DNA from: Methylophilaceae bacterium
Lineage (GTDB): Bacteria > Pseudomonadota > Gammaproteobacteria > Burkholderiales > Methylophilaceae
DNA length: 15,672 bases
Direction: 5' to 3'
NCBI GenBank assembly: GCA_947379975.1
Contig: CANCPF010000034.1
Coordinates: 1-15,672, forward strand
Position numbers and translations under genes: made by a program. How positions within the stretch are numbered: the first letter of the stretch is position 1; every line of letters begins with the position of its first letter. Below, piece by piece: positions 15,347 to 15,672 of the stretch. Below the pieces are notes generated by a model. That model worked only from the letters and a program-made list of their open reading frames with translations, ran no database searches and was not told the DNA's origin.

Positions 15347-15672
15347 CAAATCGAAGACGCTTCTAGTGACTACAATAGAGAAAAACTGCAAGAGCGCGTG
15401 GCTAAATTAGCTGGCGGTGTTGCAGTGATTAAAGTGGGCGCGACGACTGAAATCGAAATGAAAGAGAAAAAAGCCCGTGTGGAAGATGCGTTACACGCAA
15501 CACGTGCTGCGGTTGAAGAAGGCATTGTAGCGGGTGGTGGTGTGGCGTTGATTCGCGCACGTGCGGCGATTGCTAAAGTAAAAGGCGATAACCATGATCA
15601 AGATGCTGGCGTGAAGATTGTGTTACGTGCAGTTGAAGAGCCATTGCGTCAAATTGTTGCCAATGCGGGTGT
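15338..15672 (+). CDS. groL: Chaperonin GroEL, fragment (5' part missing at junction, 3' end outside window)
   Basis: The frame is open from 15332 to the window end, and GroEL wording starts at or just after 15338. The translation contains QIEDASSDYNREKLQERV, AKLAGGVAVIKVGA, EMKEKKARVEDALHATRAA and EEGIVAGGGVALIRA, matching roughly residues 350-460 of the 548-residue E. coli protein. The Asp of VEDAL corresponds to catalytic Asp398, and the GGG loop belongs to the nucleotide pocket. The intermediate and equatorial domains are thus represented, but the first ~350 residues, including most of the apical domain, are absent. A stop (TAA 15329-15331) lies just upstream in frame, so this copy cannot be a full gene. 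No groES is visible. The identity is certain; the status is not. Confidence 0.85.
   Translation, partial: MKTQIEDASSDYNREKLQERVAKLAGGVAVIKVGATTEIEMKEKKARVEDALHATRAAVEEGIVAGGGVALIRARAAIAKVKGDNHDQDAGVKIVLRAVEEPLRQIVANAG

Noticed and set aside
15344..15391. N-terminal extension of the trigger factor frame up to a TTG at 15391
   Set aside because: These residues are only the antisense of GroEL coding sequence and match nothing in trigger factor.

Overview
The window looks like a moderately AT-rich betaproteobacterial chromosome. The run argS, SPOR-domain gene, dsbA, SDR gene, with priA divergent from argS and with ettA and yaeQ nearby, fits Betaproteobacteria. The protein wording is closest to what I know from Methylophilaceae (Methylotenera-like). 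That placement is inference from gene content and wording, not from a search. No tRNA, rRNA, CRISPR array, transposase or phage gene was found.

Region 1 (1-5732) is a PAS-rich signalling block, all on the + strand. It opens inside a CheR-PAS protein, probably the C-terminal two thirds of a CheB/CheR fusion. This overlaps by four bases a PAS-PAS regulator with a LuxR-type HTH. After a structured intergenic stretch come a small acidic protein of unknown function and a PAS-PAS-GGDEF diguanylate cyclase. The LuxR-type and GGDEF proteins share the same N-terminal sensor layout and differ in output domain. The locus could therefore route related signals to protein methylation, transcription and cyclic di-GMP.

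Region 2 (5780-14847) is housekeeping. priA (-) and argS (+) diverge, both apparently from TTG starts. argS is followed 11 bases later by a SPOR-domain membrane protein. Next come dsbA (after a gap with two competing hairpins) and an SDR oxidoreductase. ettA (-) converges on the SDR gene across a perfect 17-bp bidirectional terminator. A GC-rich dyad cluster and a promoter-like TATAAT precede yaeQ.

Region 3 (14848-15672) is anomalous. The C-terminal third of trigger factor (-) is joined head-away to an internal-to-C-terminal part of GroEL (+), with no 5' half of either gene. Both reading frames break within the same ~12 bases. This is what an inversion between tig and groEL would give. It is also what an inverted amplification chimera or a contig mis-join would give, and an artefact is the more likely reading. 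The most interesting biology is the shared-sensor, swapped-output signalling block with its unknown small protein.
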